From: Dioscorea cayenensis subsp. rotundata
Lineage: Eukaryota > Streptophyta > Magnoliopsida > Dioscoreales > Dioscoreaceae
DNA: 64,000 bases
Assembly (NCBI RefSeq): GCF_009730915.1
Contig: NC_052480.1
Coordinates: 434,001 to 498,000, forward strand
Direction: 5' to 3'
Under the pieces are notes generated by a model. It made no database searches. It had not been told where the DNA came from and saw only the letters and a program-made list of their open reading frames with translations. The position numbers were made by a program, and so were the translations under genes. Below, piece by piece: positions 39,113 through 50,829 of the stretch. The stretch's first letter is position 1, and each line of letters begins with the position of its first letter.

Positions 39113-40112
39113 NNNNNNNNNNNNNNNNNNNNNNNNNNNNNNNNNNNNNNNNNNNNNNNNNNNNNNNNNNNNNNNNNNNNNNNNNNNNNNNNNNNNNNNN
39201 NNNNNNNNNNNNNNNNNNNNNNNNNNNNNNNNNNNNNNNNNNNNNNNNNNNNNNNNNNNNNNNNNNNNNNNNNNNNNNNNNNNNNNNNNNNNNNNNNNNN
39301 NNNNNNNNNNNNNNNNNNNNNNNNNNNNNNNNNNNNNNNNNNNNNNNNNNNNNNNNNNNNNNNNNNNNNNNNNNNNNNNNNNNNNNNNNNNNNNNNNNNN
39401 NNNNNNNNNNNNNNNNNNNNNNNNNNNNNNNNNNNNNNNNNNNNNNNNNNNNNNNNNNNNNNNNNNNNNNNNNNNNNNNNNNNNNNNNNNNNNNNNNNNN
39501 NNNNNNNNNNNNNNNNNNNNNNNNNNNNNNNNNNNNNNNNNNNNNNNNNNNNNNNNNNNNNNNNNNNNNNNNNNNNNNNNNNNNNNNNNNNNNNNNNNNN
39601 NNNNNNNNNNNNNNNNNNNNNNNNNNNNNNNNNNNNNNNNNNNNNNNNNNNNNNNNNNNNNNNNNNNNNNNNNNNNNNNNNNNNNNNNNNNNNNNNNNNN
39701 NNNNNNNNNNNNNNNNNNNNNNNNNNNNNNNNNNNNNNNNNNNNNNNNNNNNNNNNNNNNNNNNNNNNNNNNNNNNNNNNNNNNNNNNNNNNNNNNNNNN
39801 NNNNNNNNNNNNNNNNNNNNNNNNNNNNNNNNNNNNNNNNNNNNNNNNNNNNNNNNNNNNNNNNNNNNNNNNNNNNNNNNNNNNNNNNNNNNNNNNNNNN
39901 NNNNNNNNNNNNNNNNNNNNNNNNNNNNNNNNNNNNNNNNNNNNNNNNNNNNNNNNNNNNNNNNNNNNNNNNNNNNNNNNNNNNNNNNNNNNNNNNNNNN
40001 NNNNNNNNNNNNNNNNNNNNNNNNNNNNNNNNNNNNNNNNNNNNNNNNNNNNNNNNNNNNNNNNNNNNNNNNNNNNNNNNNNNNNNNNNNNNNNNNNNNN
40101 NNNNNNNNNNNN
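39113..40112. other. assembly gap, exactly 1000 N
   Basis: A run of exactly 1000 N. The round length suggests an arbitrary scaffolding gap, so the true distance between the flanking genes is unknown. Open frames through it are artefacts. Confidence 0.97.
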
Positions 40113-40456
40113 TTTGTCACATGGACAAAACACACAAAATGAGTAAACGTACATGTAATTGAATCTTTTGTATGGTTTGTGGGGATGCTCCCTCAACAGT
40201 TAAATTATTTTCTTAAAATGACAGCAGTTAAATTAAACATGACAAAATACAAAACAAAATGTCACAACAAACACAGTTTAAACAGCTCCAATGAGAAGAG
40301 AGTTAGTTTGAAGCTGATACATGAAAAACGAAACACTCCATTCAGAAACTAAAGATAAATGAATTTTGAAGGTTCTTCTGGGTCTGAATAAAATGATGAA
40401 CTATTATGAGTCGGTTTGGATGTTGAAGTACAACAGTGAAATGGCATTGTGCCATT

Positions 40457-43400
40457 TCACCTCCATGCTTCAGCTCGCTCCACCTTTGAATTTATACGAC
40501 TCACAATGCTGATCCCCCTGGTCTTTTCAGCAGGCGCGGACCGTACAGACTGTCCGTTACCTTTCTTAGATCCTTTCTTATGATTCACATAGCTTGATTG
40601 GCCTTTCTTCTTTCGAGAGTTCATCCGAGACATTTTTGGGCCAACAATAGCATGCGTAGGTTCATCAGCAGCACCGTCAGTACACGTTGGGACCTCGTGA
40701 GAGCATTCATCAGTCTCCTGAGAAACGCTGTTCTCATGTGATGTTGGATAAGCACCCACAGCATCATCTGCAATGAAGCTTTCTTCAAGAGGTGGTGTGG
40801 TTTTCCTTGAAAATGGCTTTTCTGGAATAAACATTTGTTCTGCATGTTCTTTGTTTGAAGCATCCAGTGGAAGTTGAGGACTCTGGTGGTTATCTCCATC
40901 AGATGGACCCGGAGGTGGTACTGAAGCCTCCTCGAGGAAAGGTTCTTGTCTTTCTTTGAGTGCCTTATGGATTAGCATCTTGAGAAAATTCATCACTTGC
41001 ACAGCATACATAAGTGCATTTAAAGGATCAGCCATCTGCAAAAATCACTTCAGAAACTTAAACTTCACAGCTTCATTGTGCATGAGTGGAGTCCAAACAC
41101 AATGTCACAAAAAAAAATCAAAATAGCACAAGAAAAAACTAGGACCAACTTAGAAAGAAGTGAATTGCCCTCATGCTACCTGAGTCATGTTCGGCGCAAA
41201 CACCATTGCGACATTGCGTGCATTCATCTTGTTTCGTTCCTCCTCTTGGACAATGTCAGCCATTAAATTAACAGCCCAGTCTAGCAACGCAGCCTCTGAT
41301 GGTGGTAGAAGTTTCACAAGCTGAGTACAGTCGTCTTCTGATTGGCATTGCATTACCTGCTCAGGAGTGAGAGGGTCTAGGACCCCGGTTGGGAGTTCTC
41401 TAAACCAAGCCTACAGAAGTACAGAATGAAACTCTATCAAATCATACACGAGAATATAAGTTACAACGGTCTTATGAGAAAAGACATAATATGCAGTTAA
41501 TTGCATAAGGCAAAAAGATCAGGAAGAAGATTCGCATAAAAGCTTTCCATATTTTAAAAGCAGAAAGAGCATAAACTCTGTCTTTTTCTCAAGAATTTTC
41601 ATCCTGACAAAACTGCATTAACTAAGAACCATCATTACTATTGCAAAGAGACTCCTGATTAAATGGTTTGGTTTGTGATACTGGACAATCCTATACAGCT
41701 CTAGAACTGAATGTATAGCTAATGGTAAAAAAAAATTGCTTCTATTATGGTGAGGGAAGCATTCAAAAGCAAAAGGCCAGAAAGATAAAGAGAAGGTTTG
41801 AAAGAATATGCACATAAAAGCTTTCCATTTTTAAAGGCAGAACGAGTGCAAACTATCTCTTGTTCTTGAGAGATTTCATTCCCTGCAGACCTGCATCACT
41901 TAAGAACCATCATGAATATCATAAATAGATTTTTGATATAATAAAATCTTATCTGTGATGCTGAAATGTTCTAATGTCATGATGATGCCATTTATGCCTT
42001 CTAATGTCATGGTGCTGATGAATAAATTGAACAGTTCTTATCTTTTTTTCAATTTACACAAATGGTTAAACACATCTATCATGAACTACCCGTAAATACT
42101 ACGTAGAACGGATGGTGGATCAATGGGGTGGTTTGCTAGTTACCCCTATTCAAGAAATGGAAGCAGGACGGCAAAAAATAAAATAAAGATGATCTCCCTC
42201 AAAAGAAATTGCAAGGTGCGACATCAATTTTAGCCAATCTGTCACTTCCCTATCAGTTTGATTACATTCAAAAGTTTGGATTTATTGCAAGGTCAAACAT
42301 CATTTTCACAATTCAGCACTCCGGAATCCATTTGGTTAAACACTTGGCACTTTATAAACTACAGATAAAACATGCAACTTTAGTTGACAGCGGCCATGAA
42401 CCAATAAACCATCTGTACCAGATTGTCCATCTCCATGCATCACGTCCTAGAAAATTTAATACAGAACAAAACCAGAATATGATAATTTAAAACTTTATCA
42501 TTTAAGCAGGCAGCATTCCATGATTTAATAACCAAACTACGTAAAATAGAAATGAAAGAAGATATATATATATATATATATATTTAAAAAACACATACAC
42601 ACACATGTTTGGATGGTATTATCACAGTTGCGAATACCCAAGTTAATTAACCAACACAAGGCAGTTCTCAACTTCATAATTTCCAACGTTCAATTAGCAC
42701 AAGTGTTTGAGAAATAATAAAGATATCAATAATACTACAATGAACATGCATAAAAATGTTGCATGTTATCAAGAGTGGTATACCTTGATCAAACCAGCCA
42801 GGCAATGCACATCTATATTATCAGGGACAATTCCATTACTAAGCTGATCTCTGACCAACTCCTCTTGGCTATTTCCTGGATTGATTCTAAATATGCCTTC
42901 TGCCTGTTAACGTAGAATGGTGATCAAGATTCAGACAAACCTATCCACAAAGATCCAAGCTATAAAAATAAGCCACATACCTGCAGGCCACCTTGTTCAT
43001 AAAGACGTCGTTGCATGAGCAATAGTATAGTTGGAACGCTGTTCCCTCTGGAGTCATAGGAGCACTGCATGGATGCGGTTGAAACACCGAACACATTCGT
43101 GCTGTACTAGGAATACAGTACAACAGAGGTCAGGCATAAATATTTGAGCATGACGAAATTACTATAAGAGAAAAGTGATTCGCGTAGAATTAAACAGTAA
43201 TAGAGAACCATCTTATTTAATATCATTGAAAAGCATGATAATAGATGGCTGAATACTAGATCTAGTATTCATAAATTCAATTTATTGACTTCCATCCAAA
43301 ATCAATCTTATATTGTTATTTTCAGAAGATCATTTACTTCTAACGACAAATGAAGCCAATGTAGATTTCGTTACAAGATTGATTTACACAAGGAAACTCG

Positions 43401-44285
43401 ATAATGATTGCACAATAAGCAAGCCAATAGTTGATCCATATACAGAAACTGTAACATAAAATGTGTTGATTGTCAACCTAAAAATAGACTCCAAAATACA
43501 AATAACATTCTCAAAAACCAATCAGACATGCAATCACACTCTCCTTAACTTGAAAACCACACCTTATAAACCCAATGACCATAATACCTGATAATCACAT
43601 CAAACTATACGCAGAAAAGGACTTACTAGGATCCAAACAATCAAATTTTCAAAATTAAAGACCTCGCAATCCAATACATCATCAGAACTAGAGAAGAACT
43701 AATAACTAACATTTAAAAAAAGGCCTGATTAGGATTGAACGTTCTATTCCTATTTTAAAGCAGCATCAATAGAAACCAAAATTTCAATCTTTTTCATAGG
43801 AAAAGAACGCACATTGGAAAACATAGTTGATATAAAAGCACAAAAAGACCAAACCTGAATAGAATTCAAGAAAAAGAACAAAGAATCAAAGCAGAAAAGC
43901 AGGAAAAAGAGGACCTGGCACTAGGAGCTCTCCGGAGAATCTCAGGCTCAAACTCAACAGGGAGGCCGAGGAAGCCATGGAAACGATCGAATGTGACGTG
44001 CGCAACATGCTGCACGTTGGTCGGCCATCCGATCTCCATGGAGCGGAGGTCCTCCTCCCCTCCCTCCGTCCTGCACCCCGCCAGCGACTTCCTCAACACA
44101 GTGACAACAAAAGCCAACAAAGAAAGCTGGTCCTCGTCCCCCTTCCTCTCTCCCTTCTCCTCCTCCTCCTCCTCCTCCACTGTCTCCCTCCTTAATAGCC
44201 CTCGTCCTCCATCATTGACGCTGCAAGAAAGGGGCGAGCTTGAAGACGAAGGGATGTGGGACGGGGATCGTAGCACTGCTGTCAT
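40457..44285 (-). CDS. Rho-of-plants GTPase-activating protein with CRIB domain (RopGAP)
   Basis: Five exons (44285-43915, 43101-42981, 42903-42784, 41410-41180, 41035-40457) encode about 473 residues. An acidic N-terminus (EEEEEEEK) is followed by a CRIB motif at residues ~84-117 (MEIGWPTNVQHVAHVTFDRF...). The RhoGAP domain follows, from ~125 to ~310. The arginine finger is in AEGIFRINPGNSQEE (Arg ~170). The conserved LPTGVLDPLTPEQV and NARNVAMVFAPNMTQ helices are present. The Ser/Lys-rich tail is about 190 residues with a basic KKGSKKGNGQS stretch. Plant RopGAPs couple a CRIB to the GAP domain, accelerate GTP hydrolysis by ROPs at the plasma membrane, and limit polar growth and hypoxia signalling. 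The ATG at 44285 begins MTAVLRSPSH, as in family members. Confidence 0.94.
41530..41915. repeat. duplicated ~105-bp segment inside a RopGAP intron
   Basis: GCATAAAAGCTTTCCAT...AAAGCAGAAAGAGC...CTAAGAACCATCAT (about 41533-41635) recurs as GCACATAAAAGCTTTCCAT...AAGGCAGAACGAG...TTAAGAACCATCAT (about 41810-41912). The two are about 280 bp apart in the 1.4-kb intron between exons 3 and 4. The origin is unknown. Confidence 0.65.
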
Positions 44286-44880
44286 TGGAGGGGTATTATG
44301 GGAAGAAGTTTCCCAAGTGGGCCAATTCTATAGCCTACCCAAAAATTAAAAAAAAAAAATCCGATTTTGAAGCTCGGATTCCCTTCAGAGATCCAAGAAC
44401 AAACAAATGTTTGATTAATTCCTGGAGTTGGATTGAAGCAATGGTTTTGGATGGTGGGACGTGAGAATCATTAACTTTTGTTCTTCTATTCTATTCTTTT
44501 CCTTTTCTCTCTCTATGTCATGGCTGGTCCTGAAGGTTTGATTTGAAGAAACAAAAGAGCAAAAGAAGTAGAAAAGAAGTAGAAAGGGAAGTTGGATGGG
44601 AAGAAGGAGAAGATCAAAAACAAAAGAATAATAAAAAAAAAAAAAGGTGGGTATTTTGGGAAGAGAGAGGTGGATAGTTTTGGAAGGAGATAATGACCCA
44701 AAATAGCCTGTTTGGAGCTCGTCCGCGTGAGTTTCACTCTTTCCCTTCCATTTTTGTTCCCGAAATACCCCTCCATTAAGAAGTGATTAAAGATGTGTAA
44801 TTAATTCTTTTCTCAGTACACCGTATGTGAATTAATCATATATAGTAATTTAAAAAAATTAATTATATTAACCATTTAAA

Positions 44881-44921
<41 letters not shown>

Positions 44922-47550
44922 ATTTTAAAAAACTAATAACTACCGTATTGCTCAAACTTTTTTTAAAAAAAAAAAATAAATTAAATTAAGATAAAATACT
45001 AAAAGTCTTATAAAAAAAATAGACCTTTGTCAACAAATAAAAAAATTTGAATTTAAATTCACTTATTTAAATAATTTAAATTTTATACCATAACAACTAA
45101 GATCATGTTAGTCATGTTAGGCAGCTTTTATTAGGAATTAAAATTATTTTTATTCAATTGCATGTTAAGTTAATTTTTACTGATTTGGTTTGATTGTTTA
45201 AATTGAAATTTTTACCATAAATTCAGGGATTAAAGAGGATAATTAATGGAAATTTAATAAAGAAAAAGGAAGGGGGAATCACGTGCAAGGCATGTGGGTA
45301 TGATTAGTTAAGTGGGTTGGATTAGAAGGGGAGAGGATTTGGATCAACAGGTGGTCCACTAAGTCTAACCCAAAGTGGCAGAAAATGATAAGATGATGTG
45401 ATTAGTGGGGCCAATACAATTAGAGGAAGCTTAAGAGGTTAGACATGCACTCTTCTTCAATTGCTTGTGTTTGGTGGAACTCTATTTCTTGGGGGTCAAA
45501 GACAGCAAATGCACTATTCATCAATCTATATATCTTATCTTCCTTTGTATTATTTTATTTTTCCAATTTGATTTTGTGCCTTATACTATAATAACTCATA
45601 TTTATATTTTATTTCATTTTTTAAAAGCTCGGAAGTTAGGAAGTCACAAATACAAATTTGAAGCGGATTACTAGCCAATCAAATGTGTTGTCGAAGTCAT
45701 CTCTTTATAATACGTGATCTTTGTTGAACAAAGACATTTTAATAAAAATATTTATTTTAATTTTTATTAATTAATTTCATTAAAATTTGAATTCAAAATT
45801 ATTTATCTCAATGATGAAGCTACTACTATTTAAATTAGTTTTTGTTGATTAAATCTTAATTTTTTTTAAATATTTTTATTCTAAATGTGATTATATATAT
45901 AGGGTAATAACCATATTTTTTTTATGCTTTTGATTTTTTTTTTCTTTGATAAATGTGAGGAATATGTTAATACTAATGATTGGATTGATGTTTGTTCATT
46001 TATTTATTTATTTATATTAATTTAGGTGTGCATAATTAAGTAGGGAAATTATGCATCCCAAAGACGGTTGTATTCCATCAAACACAAATAAATTTTTTTT
46101 TTATTATTTATTTAAATGTTCTTGTTTTCTTCTTCTCATCATATTCATGCATTACTGATGAGGAAAACAGTCTTTTATTTTATTTTTTTGTTCCAGACTT
46201 TTAATTTTTCTTTTAGACTTGTTGTTCATCGTTATCTTCTATCTTTTTTTAATAAATCATGGTTTTATCCACTTTTATTCAATAAAAAATATTCATGCAT
46301 TATCAAATAAAAAGGAACCAAGTGCATATCACACTACTTTATATGAGAAAAAAGGCTATAAATCTTTGTCATTAGAAGACCATAATTATGAGAAGACCAT
46401 TGCTTCTCTTTTGCTCCTTGCCATTCCCTTTGATTCATTGGCATTATATAATACTTTTATTTTGAGTTTAATTAGATCACTTATCTTAAAACAATATTTA
46501 AATGACATTTTCAATATTTTATCCAATTTGTACAACAAATGCTAACAAAATTAATATTTTGTTTTTCATGATAAAACACACAAATATAACAGCTAATGAA
46601 TGCATCGCTTTTGTAGCAGTCCATCGTTGACCTTGTTGTCTCAAAACACATAACACACTATATATATATATATATGTTTGGACATCAAATTAGTTATTTA
46701 CAATATATCTTACAGTTATAAGGACTTTATAGAAGTTTCAAGGACTTGGTTGTACGTAGGAGCGAGGGACTAATTTTCCTTACTTTAAAGTTTTAACCAC
46801 CAATGCATACCACCTCATCCAAGACAAAAGAGAAGAATACCTTCACATAATTGCAATTTTAATATTTAAAAAATATTTTAATCAAATTTATTTAACTTGC
46901 TAGATATGATGTCAAGTTAAGTAAATAAATTAATTGGTTTCTTAATTTTTTTTATAATTAACAAAATTTAAAAAATGTATATACAATGCAGGAAAATATA
47001 TTACTAATCAAGTTTATTTAACTTGATAAGTATGATGCTAAGTTAAGTAAATAAATTAATTGATTTTTATTATTATTTTTTTTTAGATCAATAAAATTAA
47101 AAAGATATATATATATTTGACAATGTAGACAAGTCACACCTACGCACACCAGTGCACCACGGCTTGGTTATTGCCTCGGTGATGACTCAATTGAGCTTTT
47201 ATTAAAAGAAAGTTTTTTTTAATTATTTTTAAATGAAAATCTAATGGAAATTAAATTGATAGTGTTTACTATTGGACAGGGCTCAGAGCCCGGAACCAAG
47301 ACCTTAAATATGGGCCTGGCCCGTTAGCGCACTATGCTACCTAACCATCTGACCGTCCAATCTTTACCATCAAATCGAACGGCTAATACTTACTGGATCC
47401 ATGAACATTGGGGGCCCACTCCAAAATTCAAATCTTTCCTTTTCCCGCTCTTTTTTTGAACAAACCGAGAAATTCATTGAAAAAAAAAAAGAATAATAGA
47501 AAAAATGGCGAAAATTTCTTCTTTTTTTTTTCCTTATTTTTTTTCCATCT
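44286..47550. other. RopGAP upstream region and intergenic DNA
   Basis: The proximal 500 bp are purine/pyrimidine-rich and may hold the RopGAP leader and promoter. A compound (CA)n(TA)n tract lies at 44880-44921. The rest is AT-rich. A ~60-bp segment is duplicated 126 bp apart (ATCAAATTTATTTAACTTG at 46881 and ATCAAGTTTATTTAACTTG at 47007). Short open frames at 45465-46545 lack domains. No gene was found. Confidence 0.55.
47270..47375 (-). repeat. possible tRNA-related SINE head
   Basis: On the minus strand, GGTTAGGTAGCATAGTGCGC resembles a pol III A box. About 40 bp later, GGTCTTGGTTCCGGGCTC resembles a B box (GGTTCnAnnCC). No clear A-rich tail or target duplication was identified, so a chance match or another TE end remains possible. 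Confidence 0.25.
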
Positions 47551-47554
47551 CTAG

Positions 47555-47953
47555 ACTATCGCAGGCAAGCAATTCGATCGGGTTTTCACATTCCACAAGG
47601 TAATCCTCTTCTCTGTGTTTAAATCTATATCCTTTTAGATCACATTACAATTTGGTCCCTTTTTATGAGCAATTGCAAATTGTATGGTAATAAATTTGTT
47701 TATCCTTTGAGTTTTGATGCTAAATTTTGGCAAAGAATCGCATTTGTTACCCAAATGAGAGGAGAACATGAATTCTTGGTTACCTGGCCTTCGGGGTTTT
47801 TGGTCCTTCAAATCGACGAGAGATGTATATGAACAAGCGATAGTTCCAATCATAAATGAGGTTTTGGAAGGTTTTAACTGCATTATATTTGCTTATGGTT
47901 AGACTGGTACTGAAAAAACTTATACCATGGAAGGTGATTGCAAAAGAACTAAG
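47555..47953 (+). pseudogene. kinesin-5 motor-domain fragment, broken
   Basis: Two exon-like pieces separated by a ~195-bp intron. The first (47555-47599) reads TIAGKQFDRVFTFHK. The second (about 47795-47953) reads VFGPS, then after a one-base shift DVYEQAIVPIINEVLEGFNC and IIFAYG, followed by TGTEKTYTMEGDCKRTK. This is the kinesin-5 (BimC/KRP125) segment around the ATPase P-loop, normally GQTGTGKT. Here the Gln codon is TAG (47900-47902) and the following Gly is Glu. The rest of the motor and the tail are absent. Retained intron sequence argues against a processed copy. It is most likely a genomic fragment captured or left by rearrangement. Confidence 0.75.
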
Positions 47954-48379
47954 GTGAGTTTATTTAATTTCAGTGCACTGTTGCACAGGTTGAAGCAAAT
48001 TTTATGAGAAATTAAATAAATTGATAATTTATTAATAAAAATAATTGACAATTTTTTTCAGCGTGAAAATATATTAATACATCAGCCAGTCTGAGATAAA
48101 ATGCGGGCGCACTTTAAATTTTTTATTATCTAAATAAATTCAGTTATTGCAGTAATTATACATTTATATAATTTTTTTAAAGATAAGTTAAATTTTGAAT
48201 TAAAGAAATTATTCAACTTGATAATAAGTCTTTTCATAAGGGGGTAAACTGAATAATACTTTATAAAATTATTCAAGATTCTGGAGTTTAAAAACAAAAC
48301 AAGAAACCTTCGAAAAGCCTGATCCCGCCATTCGCATATAGCCTTCAAGGAGTTGCTTCTGTTCTGATTGCTTGCGATT

Positions 48380-48587
48380 CTTGGAAGCTCTCAACAATGG
48401 CGGAATACGTAGTGGAGGATAGTAATAAGTGCCTAAAGATGATGGAAGATGTAACGGGGGGAGTACTACCATTGATGAACTAGGACGGAAGCAAACCGTA
48501 GAGGAAGTGGACAAGATTTTGACATTGATCTTCGGCAAAGAATCAACACCAGAAATACGCAGACAGTGGTGCAATCAAGGTTTTAGG
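48380..48587 (+). pseudogene. first-exon-like fragment of a MINDY-type deubiquitinase, frameshifted
   Basis: Begins with ATG at about 48396 (MAEYVVEDSNKCLKMM). After a run of six G near 48455 the sensible reading moves one frame to TIDELGRKQTVEEVDK and FGKESTPEIRRQWCNQGF. It ends at a donor (TTTTAG|GTAAG). The NQGF/RQW segment resembles the region just before the catalytic Cys exon of plant MINDY (FAM188/FAM63-like) proteins. The expected next exon with the EGGPCGV-type catalytic cysteine was not found between here and 50530, so the locus is taken as non-functional. The family assignment is by eye. Confidence 0.45.
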
Positions 48588-48623
48588 TAAGTTTGATCTG
48601 TTAATCTTTGTATCTTATGTAAA

Positions 48624-49313
48624 TGTCACGCCTCAAACCCGGTGCGCTGACAAACGGCCGCATGTTTATGGGCCGAAACCCGATAGGCATGCAAAGCCTC
48701 AGACCTGTCTTAGCATAGAACATAACATCTAATAGCTACATAATATCCAAGATGAAATAAATAGAGGTACTGCAAGTTCAAGATACAACATGAGAACAAA
48801 TAACAAGTTCGAGGTCTACAAGGTGAAAGGGAAACATATAAACAACCTAACACAGAGGGGAGCCTAACGCTTGGTAACCACAGCTATGCTAGTAACCACA
48901 ACCTTACTCCTAATCTGAAAAGAGGGAATAAAAAACATTCATGAGCTTGACAACCCAGTAAAAGTAACCCAAAAACAAAACTTGAATTCAAACCAAGATT
49001 CAAGAATTTTATCAAAATAATTTCCAATAAATATAAGCATGCATAAGCAAATATAATAATTTCAAATAAACATAAGTATGTACAAGCAAGTATAATCCTT
49101 CAACTGTGATTAATCAACACAGTAAGAACAAGTTCCAGAATATATCAATTTTCAAAGTATATGTCTCCTAGATTATGGTCCGGACAGAATATCAAAGGTC
49201 ATTTGTTTTTCTTCGGTGACCCGAGCCAGAATATCAGAGGCCTTACATGCCTATCGGGTTTCGGCCCATAAGGATGCGGCCGTTTGTCAGCGCACCGGGT
49301 TTGGGGCATGACA
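48624..49313. mobile_element. 690-bp element with ~75-bp terminal inverted repeats
   Basis: The left end TGTCACGCCTCAAACCCGG (48624) and right end CCGGGTTTGGGGCATGACA (ending 49313) are inverted copies. The inverted match continues inward for about 75 bp (GTGCGCTGACAAACGGCCGC, GGCCGAAACCCGATAGGCAT). The interior has no coding capacity. The TG...CA termini also fit a solo LTR with palindromic ends. No convincing flanking target duplication is visible. It sits within what would be the first intron of the MINDY-like relic. Confidence 0.6.
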
Positions 49314-50530
49314 TTTCAATAATTTTTTAGAATTTAATTGCGAATGTGTTCGTTGATGTAATTGGTTTCCATATAATTGAAATTATAGCCTTAGGTATGG
49401 TTGTTTGATCTTTTAATCTGCTTTTCAATAATTTTCTTGAATCTAATTGCGAATGTGTTCGTTGATGTGTTAACAACAACTAATTCTAACCAAATATTTG
49501 CAATTTATTTTCCAAAAAAATCGCAAAAAAGTAGAAATGTGTCAATTCACCGTTTTTGATACAATTTATTTCCCATATAATTGAAATTATAGCCTCATTT
49601 AAGACATGCATAATGAATTGATTCAATGTGCATGGATCTGGTGACTGTAAGAAAGGAGGCCTAATTAAATGGTATCCTTTGATTTTACTAGGCCTACAAA
49701 TTGTGCTGAGTTAAGATTGGTTAGTTCATTTAGTGGATTGAGTAGTGGGATGCTGAGAAAGGAAATGTACTAGTAGTGGATTGGTGATGGTTTTGAGAGA
49801 ATGAGATCTCATTTTTTTGTTTTTGGTCGTATAGGCCAGTGGAGTAGTTTGTGTTCTCTGTTTGGCATTAATTTGTGGTTATATAGTTTGTATTCTATTT
49901 GTTTGAGCTAATAAATCTTTTCATTTTGGCTTGACCAAAAAAAATTGATTCAATGTGAAAAGTTATGCTATCTTTACATTCTTTATTAGATATTTTTCAT
50001 TGTGAATTTCAAATGACTTTTGAAAGTTTTGTTGGATTCTTCAATGTTTTCATGTTTCTTCTTTAATGATGACACTAAAAGTGTTGTGCTCCTGAAATTT
50101 ATGGAATTTTTTACTTCTTCGTTAACCAGGGTTGTTCTGTTTCTTTAGTTGGAATTTTTTTCTGATGTGCTCTATAAATTTATGGAATTTTCGTCTTCTA
50201 ATGAAGCAGGGCTGTTCTTTTTCTTTAGTTAGATTTTTTTTGTCTGCAGGTCAGGTTGTGGGTTGTGTGAGTGTTGTCTTGCCTGTTTGCATTTGTTAAA
50301 TAGCTTCTGTCATGCGAGCTCTGTTTTAGTACTTTGCCTCACCTACTTGCATCACTTTTCATCTAGGTTTAGCAGCATATAAGGAAAAAAAAATTGCCTT
50401 ATACAAGATGAAAGAAGTCCATCGGGAGTTATCGCAGCCGTCCTGCTATAATTTTATTATTGTGGGTTTAAAGTTTTTTTTAATACATAATTGTTTGGAC
50501 ACATTCAAGTGACTCATTTTTTTCCTTCTC
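49314..50530. other. non-coding relic sequence with local duplications
   Basis: AATTTAATTGCGAATGTGTT... (about 49328) and AATCTAATTGCGAATGTGTT (about 49440) are near copies. Both are followed at different distances by CATATAATTGAAATTATAGCCT. A ~80-bp pair (ATTTATGGAATTTT...CTTTAGTT) lies at about 50095 and 50176. No exon was recognised. The catalytic MINDY exon expected here is missing. Confidence 0.5.
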
Positions 50531-50531
50531 A

Positions 50532-50795
50532 GGCATTTTTCATGGAACATCTTCTATTCAATAACAAGAAAACACATTGTATTCCCATCGTATTGCAATC
50601 CAATTCTGAAAATTGGATAGACTACTTCAAGGATATCAGTGAAGATCAAAAGAAAAAGTATTTGTTAGAGTATAATTTAATTTCAGTTCTCAATATTGAT
50701 TGTTGACTATAACTTTCGTAATTTCAGATCTTTGGCAGCGGCCATGTGGGCAATTCTTTTGTCCTGTGAAAATGAAAGCTTAGCTATGAAACAGT
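50532..50795 (+). pseudogene. internal exons of the MINDY-like relic
   Basis: After an acceptor (CTTCTCAG) the reading is AFFMEHLLFNNKKTHCIPIV, and further on WIDYFKDISEDQKKKYLLE. The next piece begins after TTTCAG near 50728 and reads RSLAAAMWAILLSCENESLA, then MKQ. Length and order fit the region between the catalytic-Cys exon and the tandemly repeated exon pair that follows. The domain match is weak, and assignment depends on the neighbouring exons. Confidence 0.4.
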
Positions 50796-50829
50796 AATTT
50801 TTTTTAGTCAATTATCTACATTATTTCAT

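Noticed and set aside
39059..40196. Open frames of 351-372 codons on both strands
   Set aside because: They run through the 1000-N gap; the residues are unknown and the frames are artefacts.
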